Assembly: GCA_040766105.1 (NCBI GenBank)
Contig: JAXGRD010000004.1
Coordinates: forward strand, 124,001-188,000
Reading direction: 5' to 3'
DNA from: JAXGRD01 sp040766105
GTDB taxonomy: Bacteria > Bacillota > Clostridia > Peptostreptococcales > Anaerovoracaceae
DNA length: 64,000 nt
Shown here: positions 15,785 through 28,646 of the stretch, in pieces
Layout: each line of letters begins with the position of its first letter
Numbering within the stretch: position 1 is the first letter of the stretch
Translations under genes and position numbers: made by a program
The notes under the pieces: model-generated
What the model was told of the DNA's origin: nothing
Databases searched by the model: none
What the model saw: the letters and a program-made list of their open reading frames with translations, nothing else

Positions 15785-15813
15785 ATTATATCACAATTGA
15801 AGGTTATGGTGAA
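15785..15813 (-). promoter_or_regulatory. Promoter of the tmk-holB-ricT operon
   Basis: Reverse strand TTCACC, 17 bases, TATAAT, about 35 bases before the 43-residue gene. Confidence 0.6.
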
Positions 15814-15842
15814 TACCCCACTGTGAAATGACCTCTCAGGGA

Positions 15843-16205
15843 TTATTTTGGAAAAGTCCGCAATTGAATGGAAACCCCATCAGGGTCGTAGACATAGAAA
15901 TAACTGCTATTGTCTCCCGGGTCGTGAATCTCGGAAGGCTCATATTCCATGTTCTCTGCAAACTCGTGCATCTCCTCCAGATTGTCCGTCTCAAAGCAAA
16001 GGAAGAATCCCTTCCCCTGGAAGGTTTCACCTTGTGCGGAGTAAACCAACTCCAACTCCGTTTCCCCTTCTCCGTTGGACATGAATACAATCTCATATTC
16101 ACCTGCTTCCATACGGCGGACCACATCCAGCCCTGCAATTGCTTCGTAAAACTGAATGGATGTATCTAAATCCTTTACCCTCATTGTGATATGCTTCATA
16201 CGCAT
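15843..16205 (-). CDS. Glyoxalase/lactoylglutathione lyase family protein
   Basis: Vicinal oxygen chelate protein of 120 residues. It has the N-terminal metal ligand histidine in MKHITMRVKDLDTSIQFYE and the C-terminal FYVYDPDGVSIQLRTFP. ATG at 16205 follows GGAAGGAGG; the 28-residue upstream extension is rejected. It could be glyoxalase I, acting on a bacillithiol or other thiol hemithioacetal, or another VOC enzyme. It stands alone between the tmk operon and the surface protein. Confidence 0.75.
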   Translation of the reverse strand: MRMKHITMRVKDLDTSIQFYEAIAGLDVVRRMEAGEYEIVFMSNGEGETELELVYSAQGETFQGKGFFLCFETDNLEEMHEFAENMEYEPSEIHDPGDNSSYFYVYDPDGVSIQLRTFPK

Positions 16206-16309
16206 AGTGTACCTCCTTCCATTGGTAGTACTTCCTTTCATATTGAGATTATACCATAGGAAGAAAGGAAAAGTCAGTCTGCTGCACATTTTCTTGTTGC
16301 ATATAGCGC

Positions 16310-16337
16310 TTTACTATATTAAACTAGAGTATATAAT
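16310..16337 (+). promoter_or_regulatory. Promoter of the surface protein gene
   Basis: TTTACT, 16 bases, TATAAT, 44 bases before the ATG. Confidence 0.5.
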
Positions 16338-16381
16338 ATCATTCAAATTAGATATTCTTTCTAGGGGGAAGGGGAAATCCA

Positions 16382-18793
16382 ATGAAAAAGAAAAGAAAAC
16401 TCAAGTTTTTGAGCGTTATTTTTGTTATTGTTTTTGTTGTGTCGAGTATTACACTTCCGGCAAATGCGGTTACTTCAGGTGGTAACTCCCCGCAAGAACC
16501 AAAGGCATCTTTGGCCGCTGCCGATTTGTTTGTAGACTTAAAGGCACAGGTGGATGCTGCTCCCACGGGAACAACCACTGAAATCACACTTGCCGGCGGA
16601 ACCTACTACGTAACGGAAACCCTATCCATTCAAGATAAAACCATTGTCTTTAAGACGAATCCGGGAGAAACCGTCAAGTTTGTTCGTATGACGACCGGTA
16701 CAACGACCTCTATCCAAAATGCACCCATGATTCGCATCCTCTCTGAGGGTCATTTAATTTTGGATCCCTCTGCCAACGAGGACCTTGTCTTCGATGGAGA
16801 GAGAAAACCCCTTGCCATGACCAATAACGGCTCCTTTATTTCTACCCAAGGTCAACTAACCATCAACGGCGGTATCTTTGAAAACGCATTCCAATCATCT
16901 AGGGGATCGGAATTGGCACCAATCCGAGGAGACGGTATTGATGCCAAGATTATTCTCAACGACGGAATTATTCGAAATAACGAGTACCCGGGTACTTCGG
17001 TGTCATTTTCTTCAGGAGGCATCTACATCACGAACAGTGCTTCCCTCATTATGAACGGTGGAGAAATCAGCGGCAATAAGGCGCATCTCTTCTCGCACGT
17101 TGGACACCCAATGTTTCAAGGCGTCTGGGCAGGTCCTTCCATTAGTGCCGGCGCAGTATTGGTGAACCTAAACTCTACCATGGAATTCAACGGTGGAGTC
17201 ATCCGAGACAATGCCAGTTCGACAGGTGGAATCCTCGTTGGTGCAAACGATATCAATAACTACGATCGACGAACCACGGATCCTAAACTATTAAAGGATT
17301 TAGGTCTTTCTAAACTCACCATGAACGGCGGTCTCATTGATCATAACTTGGGTGCCGCATTTTCAGGTGGTGTCTTAATCTTTGGTGCTGGAGAAGCCTT
17401 CATGCCCGAGGAATCCCAAACGGTCATATCCAATAATACAGGCTATGCCGGCGGAGGCATCTTCGCCATGGACTGGTATGTGGACGGCGTAGGGAAAAAT
17501 CAAACCAGAGCAAAGGTTTCCATTGCGGATTGGAGCAGTAAATATCCTGCCCGTTTCATCATGGAGGGCGGTTCCGTAATCAATAATACTGCCTACGGTT
17601 GTGGAGGTGGCGTTAACATTTCCACCGACAATGCGGAACTTCACGGCGGTCTCATCCAAGGAAATATAGCAGGCGACCAAGGGGGCGGTGTCTATGTGAC
17701 AGCGGTTCCTTATACCCTACGAGTCTTCAATGCATTGATAGAAGAAAACACTGCTGACAGCAGTCAATGGGTACACAACACATCCGTCGATGAATTGGAT
17801 TCCAATGGAAATTGGGTTACCTACCGATTGATGGAAGGGGCAGGTGGCGGTATATGGTTCTGTCCCACGGGAGACGCACTGATTTTTGCGGAGGAAGGAA
17901 CTGCTATCTTCAATAACACTGCTACCGATGCAGGAGATGCTTTCCATAATGAAGACAAAGTCACGACCAACTACACGGTGACCCTGCCCGATCGCATGTT
18001 GGGAGGTGGCACATCTATCTGGTACGAGGACTATGAGAATAATCGGTATGACCCTTCCAACCCAACCATAGTCAATCAAATCAAAAATGTCATCGTGACC
18101 ATGAGTCTTAAGAACGAACTTGCTGTTTCTTCTCAGGAAGCTGCAAGGAGCTATGCCAAGTTGTTTGTGACAGGAAATACTGCCAACAAGGGCGGCGGCT
18201 TCGGCTCCAATGGAACCATTATCTTTGGAAAGGGACCGGCAGATGGTGTTCCATACAAACAGATCAATATTGCCAAGATATGGGAAGAACTTACACCACC
18301 GTCGGATATGGAGATTCCCGTGGAGTTATACGCAAACACACCCAACGGTGAAAAGGTCATCGATCGGACTGTCCTAAATGCAGAAAACAACTGGAAGGCA
18401 TCCTTTACCAATCTACCTGATACTTTAGGAGGAGAACCACTGGAAACCGTCGTATTCCTTCGTGAAGCAGAAGGCAATTACATTAGCGAAGTTTCTCCTT
18501 TCCAAGTTGGCGACACGGTCGTTACGGAAGAGACGATGGGTGATGAGACAGTCACTGTAACAACGATTAATTACCAAGTGACCATAACCAACAAGCCCAT
18601 TCCATCTCCTGCAGAACCTGAGAAACCGGAACAACCTACGGAACCAAAAGAACCTATAGATTCAAAGACGCAGGAGCCGGGGAAAGTCTCCCCTGCAACA
18701 GGTGACTCTCCTATGGCGATTCCTGTAGCCTTGTTGTTGGTCAGCTTAATTGTTGCGGGAATATCTCTTGTCACCAAGAGAAGAATCATATAA
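16382..18793 (+). CDS. Cell-wall-anchored beta-helix surface protein with SPATG sortase motif
   Basis: 803 residues. Signal peptide at 1-29 (KKKRK, hydrophobic core, ANA cut site). From about 45 to 610 there are many short GG- and N-rich repeats (MNGGLIDHN, MNGGEISGN, MEGGSVINNT, LHGGLIQGN) typical of a right-handed parallel beta-helix. At about 625-735 there is a Cna B-like domain (INIAKIWEELTPP..., ending YQVTITNKP), then a Pro/Glu/Lys stalk. The sorting signal is SPATG (770-774), with a hydrophobic span and a KRR tail. The motif fits the clostridial (S/P)PxTG class better than LPxTG. An adhesin role is inferred. Its 3' end overlaps convergent fetB by eight bases. Confidence 0.85.
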   Translation: MKKKRKLKFLSVIFVIVFVVSSITLPANAVTSGGNSPQEPKASLAAADLFVDLKAQVDAAPTGTTTEITLAGGTYYVTETLSIQDKTIVFKTNPGETVKFVRMTTGTTTSIQNAPMIRILSEGHLILDPSANEDLVFDGERKPLAMTNNGSFISTQGQLTINGGIFENAFQSSRGSELAPIRGDGIDAKIILNDGIIRNNEYPGTSVSFSSGGIYITNSASLIMNGGEISGNKAHLFSHVGHPMFQGVWAGPSISAGAVLVNLNSTMEFNGGVIRDNASSTGGILVGANDINNYDRRTTDPKLLKDLGLSKLTMNGGLIDHNLGAAFSGGVLIFGAGEAFMPEESQTVISNNTGYAGGGIFAMDWYVDGVGKNQTRAKVSIADWSSKYPARFIMEGGSVINNTAYGCGGGVNISTDNAELHGGLIQGNIAGDQGGGVYVTAVPYTLRVFNALIEENTADSSQWVHNTSVDELDSNGNWVTYRLMEGAGGGIWFCPTGDALIFAEEGTAIFNNTATDAGDAFHNEDKVTTNYTVTLPDRMLGGGTSIWYEDYENNRYDPSNPTIVNQIKNVIVTMSLKNELAVSSQEAARSYAKLFVTGNTANKGGGFGSNGTIIFGKGPADGVPYKQINIAKIWEELTPPSDMEIPVELYANTPNGEKVIDRTVLNAENNWKASFTNLPDTLGGEPLETVVFLREAEGNYISEVSPFQVGDTVVTEETMGDETVTVTTINYQVTITNKPIPSPAEPEKPEQPTEPKEPIDSKTQEPGKVSPATGDSPMAIPVALLLVSLIVAGISLVTKRRII

Positions 18794-19562
18794 TCATCTG
18801 ATTCTTCTTGTTGTACAAGGTTCTGTAACCAAAGTTCAGTGTACAGAAAGATGCGATGCAGACAACCGCACAGATGCAAATCACAATGGCAATTTGATAG
18901 AGAATTGCCGTCATAGGCATGGTACCGGAAAGGATCTGACCGGTCATCATGCCCGGAAGAGCAATGATTCCCATGCCCAGCATGGAATTCATAGTGGGAA
19001 GAAGTGCTGTTTCCAGAGCACTGTTTGCAAAGGGTTTTAGCACCGTCTTTGGCTTCGTTCCAATATTCACCAGAGCTTCGATGCGCTCCTTCTGACCCGT
19101 TAAGTTGTCCTTGAAACTCTTCAATCCCAAGGTCACCCCTGTCATGGAGTTTCCGAAAATCATTCCAGCGATAGGTATGGTGTATTGGGGGTTGAAGAAA
19201 TTGACTCCTATGACTGCCAATACAAAGAACAATAATACTAAGACTCCGGAAAGCCCTAAGGACAGAACAACAATCATCTTGAATTTCTTGTTCATCCAAG
19301 GGTTTTTCAATAGGGTTCTTCCGATAGAAAAGGCTGCCATGGCAAAGATATATGCCAGTGTCCAGTACCACTGCGGATTCTCAAATATATATGTAAGAAC
19401 AAAGCCGGCAATTACCAATTGAACTGACATCCGCACAGATGCAACGACTAATAGCTTCGTCTGATTTACCTTACTGATTTTCATGATGATGGCTACAATA
19501 ATTAGTAATACGTAAATGAGAGAAAACTGTATTAGGTTCAGTTCCACAATGTTGCTTTCCAT
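18786..19562 (-). CDS. fetB: FetB-type ABC exporter permease (UPF0014/YbbM)
   Basis: Membrane subunit of the FetAB exporter linked in Escherichia coli to iron homeostasis. About seven membrane segments are visible, with the family motifs RMSVQLVIAGFVL, IPIAGMIFGNSMTGVTLGL, and LLPTMNSMLGMGIIALPGMMTGQ. 258 residues. It follows fetA by one base. Confidence 0.9.
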   Translation of the reverse strand: MESNIVELNLIQFSLIYVLLIIVAIIMKISKVNQTKLLVVASVRMSVQLVIAGFVLTYIFENPQWYWTLAYIFAMAAFSIGRTLLKNPWMNKKFKMIVVLSLGLSGVLVLLFFVLAVIGVNFFNPQYTIPIAGMIFGNSMTGVTLGLKSFKDNLTGQKERIEALVNIGTKPKTVLKPFANSALETALLPTMNSMLGMGIIALPGMMTGQILSGTMPMTAILYQIAIVICICAVVCIASFCTLNFGYRTLYNKKNQMII

Positions 19563-19563
19563 C

Positions 19564-20199
19564 TTACTTCTCCCCCAAGTCTATTACTCTGTCACCAAAA
19601 TCGTGTGCAAGTTCCTTGTTGTGACTTATCACTACCAGCGTTTTATCGTTCTCTCTGCAGTACTTTGTCAGATTTTCAAATAAAATGTTTCCCGTCTTAT
19701 CATCCAATGCAGACGTCGGTTCATCCAGGAGCAACGTCTCCGGTTCCAAGGAAATACAAATTGCCAAAAAAATCCTTTGGCGTTCTCCCCCGGACATGGA
19801 TTTGCATTGGGAGTCAAGTGGGAAGTCCGCGCTACAGAGGGACAAATACTTTCTCATCTTTGCCTCGTCCGGCTTCTTCTCTTCACGGTAGCGATAAAAT
19901 GAAGCAAAATTTTCTTCTATGGTTTCATCAAACAAGAAAATCGACTGGCTCACCAATAATACCTTTCTGCGAAGGCTTACCGTATCCATAACATCGATTT
20001 CTTCACCTTTATACAGAACAATCCCTGCTGAGGGAGAAGCCGTTCCGTTGAGCAACTTAAGTAAAGTGCTCTTTCCCGAACCACTGGGTCCTGTAATAAA
20101 GAGGATTTCTCCCTTCTCCACTACAAAATCCGGGTACGTAATCATATCCAAGAACGTCGCATCCCGAACTTCCAGTATTTTTTCTGACTCTGCCTTCAT
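19564..20199 (-). CDS. fetA: FetA-type ABC exporter ATPase
   Basis: ATPase partner of FetB. Walker A GPSGSGKST, signature MSGGERQRIFLA, Walker B TLLLDEPTSALD and switch histidine VISHN. Start taken at ATG 20199 with GCGGAGA upstream, giving 211 residues. Substrate unknown; iron or another metal is suggested only by the E. coli homologue. Confidence 0.88.
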   Translation of the reverse strand: MKAESEKILEVRDATFLDMITYPDFVVEKGEILFITGPSGSGKSTLLKLLNGTASPSAGIVLYKGEEIDVMDTVSLRRKVLLVSQSIFLFDETIEENFASFYRYREEKKPDEAKMRKYLSLCSADFPLDSQCKSMSGGERQRIFLAICISLEPETLLLDEPTSALDDKTGNILFENLTKYCRENDKTLVVISHNKELAHDFGDRVIDLGEK

Positions 20200-20238
20200 T
20201 TCATCTCCGCTATTTAAGATCAATTCTTTTGTTACCCT

Positions 20239-20271
20239 AAAAATAGGAGCTGCCTCTAAGAAACAGCTCCT
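20239..20271 (-). terminator. Terminator after the lipoprotein gene
   Basis: Reverse strand AGGAGCTG...CAGCTCCT stem followed by ATTTTTA, 12 bases after the stop. Confidence 0.8.
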
Positions 20272-20282
20272 GAATGGTACTT

Positions 20283-20738
20283 CTACTTAATATCTACTGT
20301 TATATCTTCCCTTGCTACAGAAGAGGTATAACCACCGATACTAATATCTACCGGAGTCTCCTCATCGTTGAGCGTAAATGCAATCTCTACATCTTTCGAT
20401 TCCCCCGCAGCAATGGGATCCTTGGGCTCCTTAGAGTCGTAAATCCATAGGTTTGCATCCGCCTGTGTAAAATGAGCATTTACAGTATCTCCATAAATCA
20501 ATTCACGGTCAGAAGTGTTTTCGAAGGTAAAGTAAAAAGTTATCACCTTTTTTCCTTCCTCCGTGTCGCTATCCGATATTTCATGATTTGTCAGGGACAT
20601 ATCCCAATTCTCGGTAGAAACAGTTTGAACCGGATAATCAGACTTTGCTTCCTCCCCGTCTTCGCCATCTCCGCCACCACACGCTGTAAGTGCAAATGCC
20701 AGTGCAACGATAACTGCTACAATCCATAACCTTTTCAT
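20283..20738 (-). CDS. Secreted lipoprotein with a DUF4352-like domain
   Basis: 151 residues from ATG 20738, six bases after GGAGAG. Lipobox LTAC near residue 20, an acidic linker, then an Ig-like domain with WDMSLTNHEISDSD, VITFYFTFENTSD and IAAGESKDVEIAFTL, the pattern of DUF4352/DUF5067 telokin-like proteins. Extracytoplasmic and membrane-anchored. Function unknown. Monocistronic. Confidence 0.75.
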   Translation of the reverse strand: MKRLWIVAVIVALAFALTACGGGDGEDGEEAKSDYPVQTVSTENWDMSLTNHEISDSDTEEGKKVITFYFTFENTSDRELIYGDTVNAHFTQADANLWIYDSKEPKDPIAAGESKDVEIAFTLNDEETPVDISIGGYTSSVAREDITVDIK

Positions 20739-20793
20739 AAACATCTCTCCTTTCTCTCTGTACGAAAAACATGTACATAAATATATGTTACCA

Positions 20794-20832
20794 CAAAAAA
20801 TAAAGATAGGCTATCATTAGATAACCTATCTT
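20794..20832 (-). terminator. Terminator of the rRNA operon
   Basis: Reverse strand AAGATAGG...CCTATCTT stem followed by TATTTTTTG, directly after 5S rRNA. Confidence 0.85.
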
Positions 20833-20837
20833 ACAAA

Positions 20838-20953
20838 CCGGCAACGTCCTGCTTTCCCGGGCAGTCGCCCGCCAAGTATCATCAGCGCAATGGAGCTTAA
20901 CTTCTGTGTTCGGGATGGGAACAGGTGTAGCCTCCACGCTATTGTCACCGGAT
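20838..20953 (-). rRNA. rrf: 5S ribosomal RNA
   Basis: Reverse strand reads TCCGGTGACAATAGCG...CGTTGCCGG with the conserved central CCCATCCCGAACACAGAAGT. Ends estimated to within a few bases. Confidence 0.95.
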
Positions 20954-21056
20954 TTCTTGCATAAGGAATAAAATCCTTCGCAATCTTTGAGGTATGTACC
21001 CTCAAAACTGAATAATGTTATGTAAATATTTTCTCTCGAATCTTCTTGAAACCATT

Positions 21057-23950
<2,894 letters not shown>

Positions 23951-24314
23951 TTGTCATCACAGATTTCTCTGTCTGACGGGCTGCCATCATTAGCGTATGA
24001 TGGACTTACGCACCTAACAGATGGCTTCGCCATCGTCGTAGGTGCTAGCCTGATAAATCACAAGCTTTAGCTTGTAGATTTATGTCGGCTACTCAATTTC
24101 ACTATTTGTTAATTACTCATTGTGAATTGGTTTTTCTGGTTTCTCGGTTGAAATCGTCGTATTTACCCGCAAGTTCTTTAGAAAAACTTGCTTTGTGATT
24201 TTTAAAAACTTCCGTTTCTTATCTGATACATACGTGTGTTTTTTAAACACTCTCGATTTCTTTTCGTTGTAAATTTGATTTACATTTACATTATTCAGTT
24301 TTCAAGGTACATAG
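23951..24314 (-). other. 16S-23S spacer, tRNA to 23S part
   Basis: About 360 bases after tRNA-Ile with short inverted repeats (e.g. around 24000-24080) that would form the 23S processing stem. No other tRNA was found; in particular, no tRNA-Ala. Confidence 0.6.
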
Positions 24315-24391
<77 letters not shown>

Positions 24392-24424
24392 ATATAAAAA
24401 ATCATAGTGCAGAAACTTTCGTCT

Positions 24425-25948
<1,524 letters not shown>

Positions 25949-26240
25949 TGGTATATATATCCCAAGGGATCTATATCTGTTTGATTTCCGTAAACTCAGC
26001 TTGACACGCTTAGCTCTCGCTTTTGCGTTTATTCGTTTCCGAATTACTGCTTGTTTTTTAGAAATTGTCGGAAACTCTCTTCAGCTTCATGTTTTACCAA
26101 TTTGCTTTTGATTGTTTCGCTTTTAGTTTTACGTCCTGCTTTTGCAAGACTTTGACTAAATTTCTACACTATGAATTTTTCAAGGTTCAACCGGTTTTTG
26201 CCGGTGTTTTGCATCGTCACCCAAAGTAACGTGCTTGTAT

Positions 26241-26269
26241 ACTCTATCACTTCCCCAGCCCTCTGTCAA
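26241..26269 (-). promoter_or_regulatory. rRNA promoter, proximal
   Basis: Reverse strand TTGACA, 17 bases, TAGAGT. An A-rich tract upstream (AAGAAAAAAGTCA) resembles an UP element. About 295 bases before 16S; the stretch between holds processing signals and no gene. Confidence 0.6.
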
Positions 26270-26362
26270 TGACTTTTTTCTTGTTTTCTTAAGTTTTTTC
26301 TTCGGGCTTGGTTTGGCTTTTTCGCCTGTGACAGGCCGCTCCCTTTCGAGGACAGCTTGACC

Positions 26363-26392
26363 ATACTAACACCTTTTGTCCTCCCCCGTCAA
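26363..26392 (-). promoter_or_regulatory. rRNA promoter, distal
   Basis: Reverse strand TTGACG, 18 bases, TAGTAT, with an A/T tract upstream. It begins right after the stop of the CPBP gene. Tandem promoters are usual for rRNA operons. Confidence 0.5.
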
Positions 26393-26401
26393 GGGCTTTT
26401 T

Positions 26402-27223
26402 TTATTTATTTTTAGGTAATCCTATTTCAATCAACTTCAGGATGATGACCGAGAAGATAGGGCCAAGCAAAAGAAGTCCGTACATCCAGGAAGATACCAA
26501 TTGAATGCCACTGCCCACCAAGGTCATGAACAAGGTGATGGAGTTGTTCAGGCTGTGTACCAAAACGGAAGCATAGAGAGAGCCTGTCATTGCATAGACC
26601 AAGCAGCAGATGAAGCCAAGGATAAAAAACATGACAATGGTCTTTTCCTGTCCACCCCCTATATGGGCCAAAAGAAAAGTCCCTGCCGAAACCACGGTAG
26701 CTACCAAGAAAGCAACGACCGGTGAACCCTTTCTTCTCCCGTTCTGCAAGCCATCAAAGAAGCTGCGGAAGATGACGCCTCGGAACAGAAGTTCCTCTGC
26801 CACAGGAGCGGCAATGGCGATGGCAAGGATTTGAAAGAAATCCATCTGTGCATTGTCCCCAATGCCCAACATTTTGACAAAGTCGGCAGTGGTATCCTTT
26901 GCCTCCGGCGAAATCTGCTTGAATACAAAGGAAAGAATCATAAAAACGGCAGCTCCTAGGATGCCCAGTAGAACAATTCGAAGAACGGGGCTTGTTTTTA
27001 GCCCAAGGTCTTCCCTCACCAACTTTCCCCTTCGTAGCAGCCTGAAGACGATGAGAACCAAGAGAATCATCAGGATAAACTGAATTACTCCGGAAATGCC
27101 CCCTGTAGCCACTCCGCCACCCATCAAGAGCATCACAGATGATACCCCTAAGCTTATGAACAAGATAATTAAACCGATGAGAGCATACCACCACTTAAAC
27201 GATCCGGCCTTTAGTTGAAACAT
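26402..27223 (-). CDS. CPBP-family intramembrane metalloprotease (Abi/Rce1-like)
   Basis: Membrane protein of 273 residues with about eight membrane segments. The CPBP motifs are visible: EELLFRG (143-149) plus downstream F/H residues (FLLAHIGGG) and HSLNNS. Such proteins act in bacteriocin self-immunity or prenyl-protein processing in other organisms; the substrate here is unknown. Its start overlaps the stop of the MFS gene (TAATG), so the two are coupled. Confidence 0.85.
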   Translation of the reverse strand: MFQLKAGSFKWWYALIGLIILFISLGVSSVMLLMGGGVATGGISGVIQFILMILLVLIVFRLLRRGKLVREDLGLKTSPVLRIVLLGILGAAVFMILSFVFKQISPEAKDTTADFVKMLGIGDNAQMDFFQILAIAIAAPVAEELLFRGVIFRSFFDGLQNGRRKGSPVVAFLVATVVSAGTFLLAHIGGGQEKTIVMFFILGFICCLVYAMTGSLYASVLVHSLNNSITLFMTLVGSGIQLVSSWMYGLLLLGPIFSVIILKLIEIGLPKNK

Positions 27224-28383
27224 TATGCAATCCTTTCCTTTTCCGGGCGATGTAGCCCAAATAGTAAATATAACAGTAATCCGACTCCGTTAAATACGGC
27301 GAAAAAACCGTACACCCCCGAGGGACCGAACAAATCCAACATCCATCCTCCTACCAATTGGCATAGGATCGTGCTGCCGCTGGCGCTGATAGAATAGTAT
27401 GCGGCGATGGCAACACTGATGTAGTCCCCGGTGACCAACTTGGAAACATAGCGGACAAATTCCACCAGAATAATGCCGTTTACAGCTCCTTGCAGGAAAA
27501 AGGTGGCAAGGAGTACCACATGCCCCGGCTCCGTGCTATACCAAGCAAATCTACCTACGGATAAAATCATAGCATACAGAATCATCTTCTCCAAGGAGAA
27601 ACGGGAAGACAACCTTCCGGTCCATGCCATGAAAGGCGCTTCGCTCCCTGCCATGAGAAGAAATGCTAACCCAACGCCTGCCAAGGTCCCACCACCTTCA
27701 ATGTACAAAAAGCTGAAATAGGTATTGTTCGCCACATTTGTCCCACAAAGAAAAAAGGCAGAAGCAATCAGCGCCCATAGTTTCCGGTTTCCCCAAAGAT
27801 CCCGGTATCGCTTCTTTTCCTTCTTTTCAGCCTTAAGTACAAAATCATCCTTTGGATAACTCTTGTAGATGGAGAAGATAATGAAGGCCGCCACCACATA
27901 ACAAAAGGCATATGCAGGAAATACCACCCAGAGGCCAACTTTCTCTGCGGCATGGGCCGACAGGAATACACCAAGGGCAAAGCCAACCGCTCCCCACATT
28001 CTCACTCTTCCAAAGGAGTGACCGGCATCCAGTGTCATGGCATCGGTCAAGGGCATGATTGGCGCCTGAAAGAAATACATGGCTGCGAAGCACAGCAGGA
28101 AGGGAATATACCCGGTCATTTGCGTGATGAACAGCGCAATTCCTGCGGCACAGAGGCAGAGGAACAGAATCACAAGAGGCTTTCGCCTGCAGTTGGCATA
28201 TGTTTTTCCCCAAAACCCGGATGCAAAGATTGCCATACATGTCCCCGAACCGGTGACCGTTCCAATCTGCGCCCCACTGAATCCCAAGGCATCCAAATAT
28301 TGTCCCACCAAAGGAATCATCACCCCTATGGCAAGATACGTCGTCGTGTAAAGCCAGCTGTAACCATAATATGTTTTTCTCAT
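27223..28383 (-). CDS. MFS transporter, LacY-like subgroup
   Basis: 386 residues with about twelve membrane segments. N-terminus YYGYSWLYTTTYLAIGVMIP and QAPIMPLTDAMTLD, with GHSFGRVRMWGAVGFALG, recall the MFS_1-like/LacY subgroup (PF12832). The substrate cannot be read. There is no Shine-Dalgarno before the ATG, and a -10 element ends seven bases before it, so the mRNA may be leaderless. Confidence 0.85.
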   Translation of the reverse strand: MRKTYYGYSWLYTTTYLAIGVMIPLVGQYLDALGFSGAQIGTVTGSGTCMAIFASGFWGKTYANCRRKPLVILFLCLCAAGIALFITQMTGYIPFLLCFAAMYFFQAPIMPLTDAMTLDAGHSFGRVRMWGAVGFALGVFLSAHAAEKVGLWVVFPAYAFCYVVAAFIIFSIYKSYPKDDFVLKAEKKEKKRYRDLWGNRKLWALIASAFFLCGTNVANNTYFSFLYIEGGGTLAGVGLAFLLMAGSEAPFMAWTGRLSSRFSLEKMILYAMILSVGRFAWYSTEPGHVVLLATFFLQGAVNGIILVEFVRYVSKLVTGDYISVAIAAYYSISASGSTILCQLVGGWMLDLFGPSGVYGFFAVFNGVGLLLYLLFGLHRPEKERIA

Positions 28384-28390
28384 GACTTAG

Positions 28391-28419
28391 AGTATATCAC
28401 ATGGAAGTGCCCTTGCGAA
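28391..28419 (-). promoter_or_regulatory. Promoter of the MFS gene, at leaderless spacing
   Basis: Reverse strand TTCGCA, 17 bases, TATACT, then seven bases to ATG. Its -35 hexamer overlaps the -35 of the opposite folT promoter. Confidence 0.5.
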
Positions 28420-28441
28420 CAGGAATGACATGTGCTACAAT
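28413..28441 (+). promoter_or_regulatory. Promoter of the THF riboswitch-folT unit
   Basis: TTGCGA, 17 bases, TACAAT. Transcription would start about 28448-28450, exactly at the first base of the riboswitch. Confidence 0.75.
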
Positions 28442-28449
28442 CGTGGTGC

Positions 28450-28559
28450 GTAGAGTAAATATCGTGCGTCAAGTGCCATGGGATGGGATGTAGCCCATGG
28501 ACGAAGAGGACCTTTGACTAAGTAGGAGTGACCTTGCGTTTCGATATTGCGTCCGCTAC
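28450..28559 (+). promoter_or_regulatory. Tetrahydrofolate (THF-I) riboswitch
   Basis: The family's conserved blocks occur in order: GTAGAGTA at the 5' stem, GCGTCAAGTGCC, GGGATG with a hairpin (CCATGGG...CCCATGG), GGACGAAGAGG, then CGATATTGCGTCCGCTAC closing the first stem. It senses reduced folates and normally lowers folT expression. The downstream folT gene agrees. Confidence 0.9.
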
Positions 28560-28581
28560 TACATTAAGATCCGGGAACAAG

Positions 28582-28638
28582 CTCTTTTCTTAGTGTAGCG
28601 ATACACTTTGCATGCCGGGTGCATGCGACGGAAAGGAG
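28582..28638 (+). promoter_or_regulatory. Expression platform: anti-Shine-Dalgarno helix of folT
   Basis: CTCTTTTC (28582-28589) can pair over eight bases with GAAAGGAG (28631-28638), the folT ribosome binding site. Between them lie small hairpins (AGTGTAGCGATACACT and GCATGC-CGGGT-GCATGC). This points to translational control. Confidence 0.6.
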
Positions 28639-28646
28639 TTTTTTGA

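Noticed and set aside
18571..19371. 266-codon reverse frame across the end of the surface protein and fetB
   Set aside because: It is out of frame with fetB, which has the conserved exporter motifs.
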